This document shows positions 20,815 to 29,984 of a DNA stretch of 64,000 nucleotides, one piece after another; the first letter of the stretch is position 1; every line of letters begins with the position of its first letter. The notes under the pieces were generated by a model. The model made no database searches and was not told where the DNA came from. It saw only the letters and a list, made by a program, of their open reading frames with translations. This stretch comes from Thiomicrospira sp. WB1. GTDB lineage: Bacteria; Pseudomonadota; Gammaproteobacteria; Thiomicrospirales; Thiomicrospiraceae. Position numbers and translations under genes: made by a program. The DNA lies in assembly GCF_001507535.1 (NCBI RefSeq), contig NZ_LQBN01000002.1:124001-188000 (forward strand). Reading direction: 5' to 3'.

Positions 20815-21129
20815 ATGACTTTGGATACCGCCGTTTGGGTGCTGATCGTCACCGCCATTGTTTTGGCCAACATTCCCTGGTTTTTTCAGAACCGTCTGTT
20901 TCTGCTGCTGCCTGTGCAGACCAAGTCGGTGTGGGTCAATCTTGTGGAGTGGTTCGTTTACTTCCTTCTGATCGGTGCTCTGGCCTTCATGCTGGAAAAA
21001 AATGCCATGGGGCAGGTGCAGGCCCAGGATTGGGAGTTTTATGCAGTGACGGTCTTTATGTTTGCGATTTTTTCCTTCCCCGGGTTCATCTACCGCTATA
21101 ACCTCAGGCGTTATCTACAACAGTCTTAA
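20815..21129 (+). CDS. DUF2818 family membrane protein
   Basis: A 104-residue protein with three predicted spans (about 6-27, 40-59, 75-93). The motif VLANIPWFFQNRLFLL and the tail PGFIYRYNLRRYL match the DUF2818 family, commonly found just downstream of nuoN in beta- and gammaproteobacteria. Function is not established; position suggests an accessory or assembly role for complex I. GCAGGAGACGCACG before the ATG gives a good ribosome-binding site. It is the last gene of the nuo transcription unit and converges on hrpA, 34 bp away. Confidence 0.85.
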   Translation: MTLDTAVWVLIVTAIVLANIPWFFQNRLFLLLPVQTKSVWVNLVEWFVYFLLIGALAFMLEKNAMGQVQAQDWEFYAVTVFMFAIFSFPGFIYRYNLRRYLQQS

Positions 21130-21135
21130 CCCCGC

Positions 21136-21177
21136 GTTGATCTATAGTTGACGCAGTGTTGATCTATAGTTGACGCA
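21136..21177. repeat. 22-bp tandem duplication at the 3' end of hrpA
   Basis: The unit beginning GTTGATCTATAGTTGACGCA occurs twice in direct succession, at 21136-21157 and 21158-21177 (the second lacks the last two bases). The second copy contains the hrpA stop codon and its last four codons; the first lies beyond the stop. This looks like a recent local slip or duplication between the convergent genes. Confidence 0.9.
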
Positions 21178-24100
21178 ATTTTTTGTCAACGCGTTGGATC
21201 GAGACCGGCTGCAATGTTTTCATTGGCTGCGCAAACAAGGACAGCCTTAGTTCTTCCAACAACCATCGTATTTCGACCAGGCCTGGGTGTTTTTGGTAAG
21301 CCGGATCACTGGCGATGGTCTCATAATGCTTCAACAGTGGCTGCAGTTGTTTGAGGGCCGTCAAATCCTTGCTCGGATCCAACTCAACCTTTTCCAGACG
21401 TTTTTCCAGTCCCTGAAGGTAGCGGGGCAGTTGTTTGAGCCACTGATCCGGCGTCTCATTGATGAATTGTGCGTATACCAAGCCATCGAGTTGCGTGCGA
21501 ATGTCCTGAATCGAGCCCAGCAGGCGTGGATTAACGTTGCCTTTTAACCGCTTGGCAAGTTTCTGATGGCGTTTTAATGTGTCCGACACCATTTTGCTCA
21601 GGGCTTGAGCTTCCTCTATCCATGATTGTTTCAAGTTCACCAGCGCTTCTTCAAAACCGGCCTGGGTTCGAATGTCGCCAGGGGCGGGCACCAGTCTCTG
21701 CAGCGCACGGTGAATGATTTGCTCGGTCAGATCCTGGCAGGTGCCATACGGGGCGAAACACAGGCAGGCCTGCTTTAAAGGCAGCTGGCGCTGCATGTAG
21801 CGTACTTTGTCAAACAACAGAGTCTGGCACAGGGCCAGAACGCCTTCGCCATGTATGCGATCGGCTTCGTCCTGATCGGGGCTTTTGTCCAGATAAAGCG
21901 TGTTCCCGTCGAGTTTGAGCACCGGGTACACCGTCAGTTCTCCTTGCGGGGTCTTCAGTGTCTCCGAGTCCGGCAGATCGCCAAAGTCCCAGTCTGTAAT
22001 CGGTTTGCGTGAGGCCTGGTCGGGTTGTGACTTTTTAAGTGAGGCTGTGACCAGATGCTGGTAATCGTGTTTGAGTTCACCCAAATCCGCACTTTCGGCA
22101 AGTGTGCGGCCTTTTTCATCCTGCAAGCGGTAAAACGGCAGGCAATGCTCTGGCAATGTCACGGACTCAAAATCGTTGAGCTTGACCTTGTTTTGGCCGC
22201 GTCGGTTGAGCGCCCACACCAATTGCGTCAGATAGTCGGCTTTCTGGCCGTCGATTTTCTTATCGGGTGACATTTCCTGAAGCACCAGTTCGGCGGTCTG
22301 TGGTGCCGGAATGAATTGTTTGCGCAGTGATTTGGGCAGGGCCTTGATGTAGTGTGCGGTTTTTTCACGCAGCAGCCCCGGGGTCAGCCATTCAAAGTCC
22401 TTCGCCTGCACCTGGTTGAGCTGGGCCAGGGGCAGTTTGACCATCATGCCATCGTGCTTTTTTCCGGGCTCAAACGCGTAGTCCAATTTGAGCGGTAGAT
22501 GATTGCCCAACTGGATCTGGTCGGGAAAGTCATGTGCGAGTCGGTCGGTGTCCACACTCTGCTTGAGCAGCTGTTCCCGTGTCAAAAACAGGGCATCGAT
22601 TTTTTCCGGTGCTTTCTGACGGGTTTGCTTGACCCAGGTTTCCAGTGCCGGTTGGTTGTAAATGTGTCCTGGAATGCGCTCAGCATAGAAGTCGTAGAGC
22701 TGTTCATCGTCGACAAGAAAATCGGGTCGCCGTAACTTGGACTCAACCTGTTCAATGTCGCGTATCAACTGTTGATTGTGTACAAAAAAATCCAGCCGGC
22801 AGTGCATTTGACCCTCGACCAGAGCATGCCGCAGGAAGATTTTGTGGGCTTCTTTGGGGTTGATGGGGCCGTAATTGCAGCGACGTCGGTTTACAATCGG
22901 CAGGCCGTACAGGGTCACGCTTTCGAAGGCGCCGACCTGTCCGCGTTTTTTTTGCCAGTGTGGGTCGTCATAGCTGTGCTTGACCAAGTGACTGGCCAGC
23001 GATTCCACCCATTTCACGTCAATTGCCGCATTGTTACGGGCAAAGACTTTGCTGGTTTCGACCAGTTCGGCACTGACCAGCCACTTGGGTTTGCGCTTGA
23101 ACAGAACCGAGCTGGGGTGAATAAACACTTTGGTGTTGCGTGCGCCCTGGTAGCGTTTGTCGTCTTCGCGCACCGCCAGATTGCCCAGCAGGCCGCTCAT
23201 CAATGCCCGGTGGACGGCAATGGCATGAACATCGGCCAGTTGCTCCCGCACCTTGCCACCGTCACGGACTTCTTCATACAAGTGCAGATCGTGGATTTTG
23301 ATGCCCTGGCGCTTGAGTGATACTTCGATCTGGAAAAACAGATCGTGCCATTCTTTCATGCGCAGATAAGACAGAAAATTGGTTTTGCAGAGTTTGCGCA
23401 ATTTGTTCTGGCTGAGGTGGCGTCGTTTGTCTTCATAAAAACGCCACAAGTTCAGGAAAAACAAAAAATCGGAACGCGGGTCTTCGAACGGTTTGTGAGC
23501 CTGTGCGGCAGCCTGGCGCGTGCTTTCGTTCATGTCCCTTGGGTCTTGAATGCTCAGTGCCGTGGCAATGACCAGAACTTCCATCAGCACGCCATTTTTT
23601 TGACCTTCGAGCACCATTTTTGCCATGCGTGGGTCAAGCGGTAAACGGGCCAACGTCTGTCCGGCCTCAGTCAGGCGTCGTTGATCATCCAGCGCACCCA
23701 ATTCGTGCAACTGGCGGTAGCCATCATTCACCGCTTTGTCTTCGGGCGGCTCAATAAATGGGAAATGCTTGACCTGACCCAGGCGCATCTGCGTCATCTG
23801 AAGAATCACCGTGGCCAGCGAGGTGCGATGAATCTCGGGCGGGGTGAACTGGGCGCGGGCATGAAAGTCGTCTTCGTCGTAGAGACGAATGCAGATGCCT
23901 TCGCTCACGCGGCCACAGCGTCCGGCACGCTGATTGGCCGATGCCTGAGAAATTTTTTCAATCGGCAGGCGCTGTACTTTGGAGCGAACGGAGTAGCGAC
24001 TGATGCGAACCAGGCCCGGGTCAATCACAAATTTGATGCCGGGCACGGTCAGGGACGTTTCCGCGACATTGGTCGCCAGAATGACACGACGTTTTTGCGA

Positions 24101-25138
24101 GGTCTGAAAGACCTTGTTCTGCTCGCTCATGCTCAGACGTGCATAAAGCGGAATGATTTCGGTATGAGGCAGTTTTTGTTTGCGCAGAGTCTCGGCGGTT
24201 TCTTTGATGTCGCGCTCACCCACCTGAAACACCAGTACGTCCCCAAAAGGGTCTTCCTCTGACAGTTCGTCCAGTGCATGCCCAATCGCGGTGGGGATGT
24301 CCTGCTCAAACGTCTGGCCGTCATCGTCTTCATACGAGGCAAGCGGACGGTAACGAACTTCCACCGGATAGGTCCGACCGCTGACTTCAATGATGGGCGC
24401 GTTGTTGAAATGCCGGGAAAAACGTTCGGTGTCGATGGTGGCCGAGGTGATGATGACTTTCAGATCCGGGCGTTTGGGCAATAATTGCTTGAGAATGCCC
24501 AAAAGGAAATCGATGTTGATGCTGCGCTCATGCGCCTCATCAATGATGATGGTGTCGTATTGATTAAGAAAGCGGTCTTTCTGCAACTCGGCCAGCAAAA
24601 TGCCATCGGTCATTACCTTGATCAGAGACCGTTGGTGCACCTGGTCATGAAAGCGCACCTGATAGCCGACGGTGTCTCCAAGCTTACTGTCGAGTTCTTC
24701 GGCCAGGCGTTCGGCCACGCTGCGGGCGGCCAGGCGACGAGGCTGGGTACACCCGATGCGGCCAAAGACTCCGCGTCCGGCATCCAGGCACATTTTCGGG
24801 ATTTGCGTGGTTTTGCCCGAACCGGTTTCGCCAGCAATCACGACCACCTGATGGTTCTGAACGGTACGGATGATTTCTTCGCGGCGTTGGGCGACGGGCA
24901 GGTCCGGGTAATCGACACTGGGGCACTGACGACGGTTGGCCTCCACTTGCGCCTGCGAGGCTTGCAGGCGATGGAGCCATTTTTCCCAGTCGGGGTCGGA
25001 CTGAATCTCGGAAAATGCCGCTTTGGACATGTCTGCGCGGACTTTAAGACGCTTGAGTTGCTGTCGCAAGCGATGACGATCTTTGCTCAAAGTGGTGTCA
25101 ATCGCATTGATTGCTTGCTGGGCGTTAAGAATCTGCAT
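21164..25138 (-). CDS. hrpA: DEAH-box ATP-dependent RNA helicase HrpA
   Basis: Large 3'-5' RNA helicase; in E. coli HrpA acts on mRNA and stalled or collided ribosomes. The 1324-residue product has Walker A GETGSGKT at 103-110, the DEAH box in IIIDEAHERSI near residue 200, SATIDTERFS (motif III), QRAGRCGRV (motif VI), then the helicase-associated and OB-fold domains and the long DUF3418 C-terminal region. I place the start at the ATG at 25138, preceded by GAGGAAGG. The frame continues to a GTG at 25234 lying inside the 25226-25251 palindrome, which is unlikely to be used. It is downstream of motA-motB but separated by the terminator-like palindrome. Confidence 0.95.
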   Translation of the reverse strand: MQILNAQQAINAIDTTLSKDRHRLRQQLKRLKVRADMSKAAFSEIQSDPDWEKWLHRLQASQAQVEANRRQCPSVDYPDLPVAQRREEIIRTVQNHQVVVIAGETGSGKTTQIPKMCLDAGRGVFGRIGCTQPRRLAARSVAERLAEELDSKLGDTVGYQVRFHDQVHQRSLIKVMTDGILLAELQKDRFLNQYDTIIIDEAHERSINIDFLLGILKQLLPKRPDLKVIITSATIDTERFSRHFNNAPIIEVSGRTYPVEVRYRPLASYEDDDGQTFEQDIPTAIGHALDELSEEDPFGDVLVFQVGERDIKETAETLRKQKLPHTEIIPLYARLSMSEQNKVFQTSQKRRVILATNVAETSLTVPGIKFVIDPGLVRISRYSVRSKVQRLPIEKISQASANQRAGRCGRVSEGICIRLYDEDDFHARAQFTPPEIHRTSLATVILQMTQMRLGQVKHFPFIEPPEDKAVNDGYRQLHELGALDDQRRLTEAGQTLARLPLDPRMAKMVLEGQKNGVLMEVLVIATALSIQDPRDMNESTRQAAAQAHKPFEDPRSDFLFFLNLWRFYEDKRRHLSQNKLRKLCKTNFLSYLRMKEWHDLFFQIEVSLKRQGIKIHDLHLYEEVRDGGKVREQLADVHAIAVHRALMSGLLGNLAVREDDKRYQGARNTKVFIHPSSVLFKRKPKWLVSAELVETSKVFARNNAAIDVKWVESLASHLVKHSYDDPHWQKKRGQVGAFESVTLYGLPIVNRRRCNYGPINPKEAHKIFLRHALVEGQMHCRLDFFVHNQQLIRDIEQVESKLRRPDFLVDDEQLYDFYAERIPGHIYNQPALETWVKQTRQKAPEKIDALFLTREQLLKQSVDTDRLAHDFPDQIQLGNHLPLKLDYAFEPGKKHDGMMVKLPLAQLNQVQAKDFEWLTPGLLREKTAHYIKALPKSLRKQFIPAPQTAELVLQEMSPDKKIDGQKADYLTQLVWALNRRGQNKVKLNDFESVTLPEHCLPFYRLQDEKGRTLAESADLGELKHDYQHLVTASLKKSQPDQASRKPITDWDFGDLPDSETLKTPQGELTVYPVLKLDGNTLYLDKSPDQDEADRIHGEGVLALCQTLLFDKVRYMQRQLPLKQACLCFAPYGTCQDLTEQIIHRALQRLVPAPGDIRTQAGFEEALVNLKQSWIEEAQALSKMVSDTLKRHQKLAKRLKGNVNPRLLGSIQDIRTQLDGLVYAQFINETPDQWLKQLPRYLQGLEKRLEKVELDPSKDLTALKQLQPLLKHYETIASDPAYQKHPGLVEIRWLLEELRLSLFAQPMKTLQPVSIQRVDKKLRQL
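21276..21287. repeat. ACCAGGCCTGGT palindrome, one mismatch, inside hrpA
   Basis: Reads ACCAGGCCTGGG (11 of 12). In hrpA it encodes Pro-Gly-Leu-Val, the same frame choice as one tetR copy and different from the Gln-Ala-Trp frame of other genic copies. Confidence 0.7.
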
Positions 25139-25225
25139 GCCTTCCTCGAGATGATCTGGAAGCGCAATTGTAGCCGTCTGACCGGCGAAGCGCAAAACCC
25201 TCTGTTCCGGGGCTTTTTTCTCTGT

Positions 25226-25251
25226 AAAAATCACCAGGCCTGGTGATTTTT
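25226..25251. repeat. Extended palindrome AAAAATC-ACCAGGCCTGGT-GATTTTT between motB and hrpA
   Basis: A perfect 26-bp palindrome centred on the exact 12-mer at 25233-25244. The outer arms AAAAATC/GATTTTT extend the symmetry. As RNA it would form a hairpin of about 11 bp with a tiny loop followed by a U run in either direction. It therefore also resembles a bidirectional terminator after motB. Confidence 0.85.
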
Positions 25252-25267
25252 TACCTTCGTTTGACCT

Positions 25268-26086
25268 TTATGGTGACTGAGTGCCGGTCTGCTTAGTGGC
25301 AGGCGTCTTAAACCCACTGGCTTCGGGGTTGCGAGCCACTTTGATTTCCACACGGCGGTTTTCGGCCTGGTTTTCAGGAATGGCGCGATCAAACTGATCG
25401 CGATTGGGGGCTTTGGGGCGGGTGTCGGCATAGCCGATCGCCTTGAGGCGGTGTTTGTCGATGCCGCTTTCAAAAAAGATTTTGAGGACGGAAATCGCAC
25501 GCCCGGAAGACAACGCCCAATTGGAGGGGAAACGGGTGGTATTGATGGGCACATCATCGGTGTGGCCTTCGATTTCAATCAGATAGTTGGGCAATGGAAA
25601 GGCTTTGATTTCATCGGCTACCGAGCGGATCAGTTGCTGTGATTCGGTCGAAAGGTCGGTGGAGGCGCTTTCAAACAGCAGTTCGCCCGGCAGATCGATG
25701 CGCAATTCGTCGCCATCCAGTGTCAGGGCTTCTTGCGGGGAAATTTCATAGCGTTCCAGAATCTCAGACAGATTGCTTTGCAGCTTTTCCAGCGGGTTGA
25801 CCACCTCCTCTTTTTTCAGCAGTTCATGCCCGAGACTGGTTTGCAGCGCTTCAAACTTGGTTTGGCTGATTTCGGAAATGGAAAAAATCAACACAAAAAA
25901 CGCCAGAATCAAGGTCACGGCGTCGGCGTAGGTGATCAACCATTCGTCCTGAGAGTTGTCGCCCAAATTGGCCTTTTGAAAACTGCGACACCGCCGGGTG
26001 CTGTGCTGACCGGCGGTGTTGGGGTTGGTTTTCGGGGCCTCGTGTGCTTTGGGTTGCGGGCGCTTGGGCATTTGGACTTCCGGCAT
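25268..26086 (-). CDS. motB: flagellar motor stator protein MotB
   Basis: Peptidoglycan-anchored stator subunit that forms the ion channel with MotA. The 272 residues comprise a basic, Pro-rich cytoplasmic N-terminus, a single span beginning WLITYADAVTLILAFF with the ion-binding aspartate at D55, a periplasmic linker, and an OmpA-like peptidoglycan-binding domain with EGHTDDVPI and NRRVEIKV. AGGAGC precedes the ATG. It follows motA by 15 bp. Together with the PomA/MotC-like features of MotA, the pair could be proton- or sodium-driven; sequence reading alone does not settle it. Confidence 0.93.
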   Translation of the reverse strand: MPEVQMPKRPQPKAHEAPKTNPNTAGQHSTRRCRSFQKANLGDNSQDEWLITYADAVTLILAFFVLIFSISEISQTKFEALQTSLGHELLKKEEVVNPLEKLQSNLSEILERYEISPQEALTLDGDELRIDLPGELLFESASTDLSTESQQLIRSVADEIKAFPLPNYLIEIEGHTDDVPINTTRFPSNWALSSGRAISVLKIFFESGIDKHRLKAIGYADTRPKAPNRDQFDRAIPENQAENRRVEIKVARNPEASGFKTPATKQTGTQSP

Positions 26087-26101
26087 AAATGCTCCTGTCC
26101 G

Positions 26102-26896
26102 TTAGGCGCGTGTGAATTGGTAGCGTGGGTCCAAAAAGGCGTTCATGGCATCCTGGATGTGCATGGGAGAGGCGCCTTCGGCGAGCAAATACACCCCTTC
26201 GGTCAGGATGTGGTTGCGATAGGCTTCCAGATCCTGCTTTTGCTCGACCTTTTTGGCGGCCGGCTTGAAAAACAGTTGAGCCATCAACACCCCATAAAGC
26301 GTGGTAATCAGAGCGATGGCCAACCCACCGCCAATCTGGGAGGGGTCGCCTTCCATGTTGTTGAGCATGATGATCAGCCCCACCAGCGTCCCGATCATGC
26401 CAAAGGCTGGCGCGGCGGAGGCCATGGTCATCAAGACTTTGGCCTGCGTCATTCGCCGATCGTACATGGACTGGCGCGTGTGTTCGAGCAGGGTGTAGAG
26501 TTTTTCGCCTTTGTAGCCGGAAAGCAGGTACTCAAACGATTGGCCCAGAAAGTTTTCGTCGTCGGCGCGTGAAAGCACCACCGAATTTTCCAGGCGGCGC
26601 AGACCTTCTTTGCGCACCAGTTTTGACCAGTCGATCAGCACGCCCACGTCTTCATAAAGTTTGCGTGGGTTGACCTTGGCCGAGGCCAGGGTGGCGCCGA
26701 TTTCCCGGATCGCCAAGAGGACGTTGATCCCCTCGAAGGAGATCATGGCCACCGCCAGCGTGCCCCCCAGTACCATGAGCAAGCTGGAGAGGCTGAAAAA
26801 CATCATGTAACTGTCGGTGTTGAGCACCACGGCCAGGGCAAACAGCCCCAGGCCGAGAATAAAACCAAGCAGTGCCGTAAAAGAAATGTTCATCAT
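26102..26896 (-). CDS. motA: flagellar motor stator protein MotA (PomA/MotC type)
   Basis: Stator subunit with four membrane spans (two near the N-terminus, two in the last third) and a large cytoplasmic loop that contacts FliG. At 264 residues, with the signature APAFGMIGTLVGLIIMLNNM, it belongs to the shorter PomA/MotC branch rather than the E. coli MotA branch. The loop contains conserved charged residues (WSKLVRKEGLRRLEN). motA and motB form a two-gene operon away from other flagellar genes in this window. An extended -10 promoter element lies 51 bases upstream of the start. Confidence 0.93.
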   Translation of the reverse strand: MMNISFTALLGFILGLGLFALAVVLNTDSYMMFFSLSSLLMVLGGTLAVAMISFEGINVLLAIREIGATLASAKVNPRKLYEDVGVLIDWSKLVRKEGLRRLENSVVLSRADDENFLGQSFEYLLSGYKGEKLYTLLEHTRQSMYDRRMTQAKVLMTMASAAPAFGMIGTLVGLIIMLNNMEGDPSQIGGGLAIALITTLYGVLMAQLFFKPAAKKVEQKQDLEAYRNHILTEGVYLLAEGASPMHIQDAMNAFLDPRYQFTRA

Positions 26897-26946
26897 GAGG
26901 GCGTTGTCCGAGTCGAAATGCCGTTTTCAATTGTGTCCGTAAAGCT

Positions 26947-26955
26947 ACTATAGCA
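26947..26955 (-). promoter_or_regulatory. Extended -10 promoter element for motA-motB
   Basis: On the minus strand the sequence reads TTTTGCTATAGTAGC: TATAGT preceded by TGC, an extended -10 element. No convincing -35 hexamer stands 17 bp upstream. The same 11-mer TTTGCTATAGT occurs upstream of korA. Confidence 0.45.
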
Positions 26956-27057
26956 AAATAGACCCCATCTGGGGAAACACCGCTTGCTCGGTGAGCAAAA
27001 TGTGTGCCCGACTAGTGTGGTGCCGTATTGTGAATATAACAGGGAAGGCCATTGACG

Positions 27058-28500
27058 GTGAGTGAGTTTTTGCAAAGCAATGTGTGGGCATTGAGTGTGT
27101 ATGCGCTGAACCTGGTTCTGGTGGTGGTGGCATTGCTGCATATGCTTTACCAGCGCCGCTCGCCACAGAATCTTATGGCATGGTTGTTTGCGTTGATTCT
27201 GTTGCCCTTACTGGGGGTGCTGGTGTATTGGGTGTTTGGCTCGCGCAAGCTGCTGTATAAAACAAATAAGTCCAATCTCACCTTTGCCTCCACGGTGGCG
27301 GGTGACTTGCCTGCATCGGACAACGCGATGGCTCAGTCATTGAAACAACTGCTGGATGCGAGCCAGCTGCCCACGACCAGCGTCCACAACAGCATTCATG
27401 CTTACAGCCACGAGACGCTATGGCCCCAACTGGAAGAACGGCTGAGGCAAGCGCGTGAGAGCATTTATCTGCAAACCTATATTTTTGAGCTGGACAACAC
27501 TGGCCAGCGTCTGGCCGAATTGCTGGCGAAAAAAGCGAACGACGGCGTGGAAGTCAAGTTGCTGCTCGACAGCATTGGCAGTTTTGATCTGTATCGGCGT
27601 CGCATGGCGCTGCGCTTTTTAGAGGAAGCGGGGGTCGAGATCGCTTTTTTCCAACCGGTGTTCAAAACCTTCTTCAATCAGCAGGTCAACTTGCGCAACC
27701 ATCGCAAAATTTATCTGATCGATCAGCGTTCGGTTTTTACCGGAGGGATGAATCTGTCAGGGGACTATTTTGGCCCCAGTGATGAGCGGCGCGACACAGA
27801 GCGTTGGGTGGATTGGTTGTTTGAAATCACCGGGCCCAGTGTGGTCACGTTCGCGCAGGTGTTTGCCGAAGACTGGTATTACACCACCGGGCATTCGGTG
27901 CCGGTGAAAACCACCGATGGGCAGGGCATGAAAGCATGGCCCTCACATAGGGATGATTTTGACCAGGCCTGGTTGCAAGTGGTGCCGTCCGGCCCCGACA
28001 TTGCCGGGGACATTCTGTTTGAGAGCCTGCTTTATGCGATTTATCAGGCCAAATCGCATATTCAGATCGTGTCACCGTACTTCATTCCCGACAGCAGCAT
28101 CATGAATGCCTTACTGATTGCGATTAAGCGGGGGGTTCGGGTGACATTGCTGACGCCGGAAAAATCCGATCATTTGATTTTTGATCTGGGGCGAAGCTCC
28201 TACATGCGTGAGCTGGCCGAAGCCGGAGGGGAGGTTTATCTGTATCCTTCGGGGATGTTGCACGCCAAACTGGTGATGCTGGATCACCAAGCCGTGTTGT
28301 TGGGGACGGCGAATCTGGATTATCGTTCATTGTTCATTAACTATGAAATGGCGGTGTTTGCTTATTCACAGACATTGCTGACGGAGTTGCGACCGTTTTT
28401 ACACACGTTGCGCTTGAAAAGCCAGCGTTTTGTCCCCAAAACGTCAAAAGGACGGCGGTTGTTTGAAAACCTGACCCGTATCTTTGCCCCGATTTTGTAA
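27058..28500 (+). CDS. cls: cardiolipin synthase
   Basis: Inner-membrane phospholipase-D family enzyme that joins two phosphatidylglycerol molecules into cardiolipin. The protein of about 480 residues has two N-terminal spans, the second in a region ending YWVFGSRK, and two HKD motifs: HRKIYLID with its His at residue 215 and HAKLVMLD with its His at residue 402. It also has the paired GGMNLSGDY and GTANLDYRS. I prefer the GTG at 27058 (AGGGAAGG about 9 bases upstream) to the TTG at 27052, which is too close to that site. Bacterial ClsA-type length. An ACCAGGCCTGGT copy lies inside the gene at 27962. Confidence 0.92.
   Translation: MSEFLQSNVWALSVYALNLVLVVVALLHMLYQRRSPQNLMAWLFALILLPLLGVLVYWVFGSRKLLYKTNKSNLTFASTVAGDLPASDNAMAQSLKQLLDASQLPTTSVHNSIHAYSHETLWPQLEERLRQARESIYLQTYIFELDNTGQRLAELLAKKANDGVEVKLLLDSIGSFDLYRRRMALRFLEEAGVEIAFFQPVFKTFFNQQVNLRNHRKIYLIDQRSVFTGGMNLSGDYFGPSDERRDTERWVDWLFEITGPSVVTFAQVFAEDWYYTTGHSVPVKTTDGQGMKAWPSHRDDFDQAWLQVVPSGPDIAGDILFESLLYAIYQAKSHIQIVSPYFIPDSSIMNALLIAIKRGVRVTLLTPEKSDHLIFDLGRSSYMRELAEAGGEVYLYPSGMLHAKLVMLDHQAVLLGTANLDYRSLFINYEMAVFAYSQTLLTELRPFLHTLRLKSQRFVPKTSKGRRLFENLTRIFAPIL
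27962..27973. repeat. ACCAGGCCTGGT palindrome inside cls
   Basis: Exact 12-mer, preceded by TTTTG. It encodes Asp-Gln-Ala-Trp-Leu in the Cls region between the two HKD motifs, a part of the protein without catalytic constraint. Confidence 0.9.
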
Positions 28501-28512
28501 TTCGAGCACGGC

Positions 28513-29265
28513 ATGTATCGACCGACCCATACGCCCATTTCAGCCGATATCTATGATGCAGCGATTCAAACCGCCACGCTGCCGGATCCGTTTCAGTTGA
28601 TTGCCTGGAATGTTCAGAAAACGGACTTTTCTGCCAACGCCCTGAACGAGCTGAGTGATCTGATCCCGGTCTCTCAGGTCGATCTGTTATCACTGCAAGA
28701 GGCGAAGGCGCTGGAAGGGCAGGGACGTTTTTTTAATTTGCCGTATCTGATGGCGCCTAACTTGCAGAGAGCCGGGCGTCACTATGGTGTGGTCACAGCC
28801 AGCCGTTCTCAAATGAATGCCCAGGCGCAATGTCTGACCCAAAGTCGTGAATTAGGGGTCGCCACCCACAAAACCGCGCTCATCACGCGCCACCCGATGG
28901 CCGATGGCCAATGGCTGATCCATCTGAATATTCATGCCATTAACTTTGTTTCGCATGCGTTATTCAAGCAGGAGCTGCAATCTATCTGGCGCCATCTGAG
29001 TGAGCATACCGGTCCGATGATTCTCAGCGGTGATTTTAATTCCTGGAATCGGACCCGGGTGATGACTTTGAATAAAGCCACCCGGCAGCTGGGCCTGAAA
29101 AAAGTGGTCTATCCTTCCGACCATGGCATTCGTCGCCTCAATCGTCAACCGTTGGACCATGTGTTTTATCGGGGGTTGGTGGTGTTAGAATCAGAGGTGA
29201 TTTCGGTGCCGCACATTTCCGACCATAACCCGTTAAGAGTCTGTTTTCAAACTGAAAAACCGTGA
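28513..29265 (+). CDS. endonuclease/exonuclease/phosphatase family protein
   Basis: A 250-residue protein of the EEP (DNase I-like) fold. Family residues are visible in order: WNVQK near residue 33, LSLQEA with the metal-binding Glu, the His in LNIHAINF, GDFNSWNR, LDHVFYRG and the C-terminal SDHNPL. It resembles the YafD group of uncharacterised phosphodiesterases more than the AP endonucleases, and substrate cannot be inferred. It starts 12 bp after cls on the same strand, so the two are probably co-transcribed. No signal peptide is seen. Confidence 0.85.
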   Translation: MYRPTHTPISADIYDAAIQTATLPDPFQLIAWNVQKTDFSANALNELSDLIPVSQVDLLSLQEAKALEGQGRFFNLPYLMAPNLQRAGRHYGVVTASRSQMNAQAQCLTQSRELGVATHKTALITRHPMADGQWLIHLNIHAINFVSHALFKQELQSIWRHLSEHTGPMILSGDFNSWNRTRVMTLNKATRQLGLKKVVYPSDHGIRRLNRQPLDHVFYRGLVVLESEVISVPHISDHNPLRVCFQTEKP

Positions 29266-29353
29266 AATGACGATTGGCCTATTTCCATTGTGTTGGTAGG
29301 GCTGTTAAACTGTGCATAAAAATTAAGCAGCCTTTTAGCATTGGGATATCACT

Positions 29354-29956
29354 GTGAATACGTCATTGCGCCAACATCTTAAAGACCAATTAGAACCAGC
29401 TCACAACTGGCTGGAGAACACGCCATTAATCCGCGCTCTGTTTAGCCAGGCATTTGAATATCAGCATTACCAACGTTTGTTGTTGGCGATGAAAAATGTG
29501 TTCTGCCAAGTGGAGCAGCATCTACTGACCTATCAAGCAGAATTTGAACTGACCGGGCTCGATGATTTTATTGGGCGTAACCAAAAATGCGCTCGACTGA
29601 CAGCGGACCTCGAAAGGGTTCAGCAATTGACTCAGGAAAAAATTGAATGTCCGGTGATGCCTGGCATTACCTCCATTCGTGATTTTTCGGCTGCGGTTGG
29701 TGCCTTGTATGTCCTGGAAGGGTCGTCTCAAGGCGCACGCCAGATCGCGCCACGTTTGCAGAAAAAGCTGGGAGCGGATGTGCCGATGAGCTTTTATGTC
29801 GGTGAGGGCGATTCAGAGAATGCCAAAAAGTGGGAGTGGTTTTGTCAGTGGCTGGATCAGGTGGAAATTGACCCCCACGAAGCCATATTAGCAGGGGTGG
29901 AAGTCTTTGTTCGTCTGCGTCAGCAATTGGTTGAGGTCGAAAACGCAACGGCCTGA
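29354..29956 (+). CDS. heme oxygenase (biliverdin-producing, BphO-like)
   Basis: A 200-residue helical protein with the bacterial heme oxygenase signature ALYVLEGSSQGARQIAPRL in its second half and a candidate proximal heme His in LEPAHNWLENTPL near the N-terminus. Heme oxygenases open heme to biliverdin, CO and Fe2+ for iron release or as chromophore supply for bacteriophytochromes. No phytochrome, TonB receptor or heme uptake gene lies nearby, so its purpose here is open. Start is GTG. A short hairpin (GGCCT-GAAA-AGGCC) spans the stop codon. Confidence 0.8.
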   Translation: MNTSLRQHLKDQLEPAHNWLENTPLIRALFSQAFEYQHYQRLLLAMKNVFCQVEQHLLTYQAEFELTGLDDFIGRNQKCARLTADLERVQQLTQEKIECPVMPGITSIRDFSAAVGALYVLEGSSQGARQIAPRLQKKLGADVPMSFYVGEGDSENAKKWEWFCQWLDQVEIDPHEAILAGVEVFVRLRQQLVEVENATA

Positions 29957-29984
29957 AAAGGCCTCTGCTAACCGGTTTTCAGCG

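Noticed and set aside
25136-25234. Extended 33-residue N-terminus of HrpA starting at the GTG at 25234
   Set aside because: The start would lie inside the palindrome/terminator, and a better start with GAGGAAGG exists at 25138.
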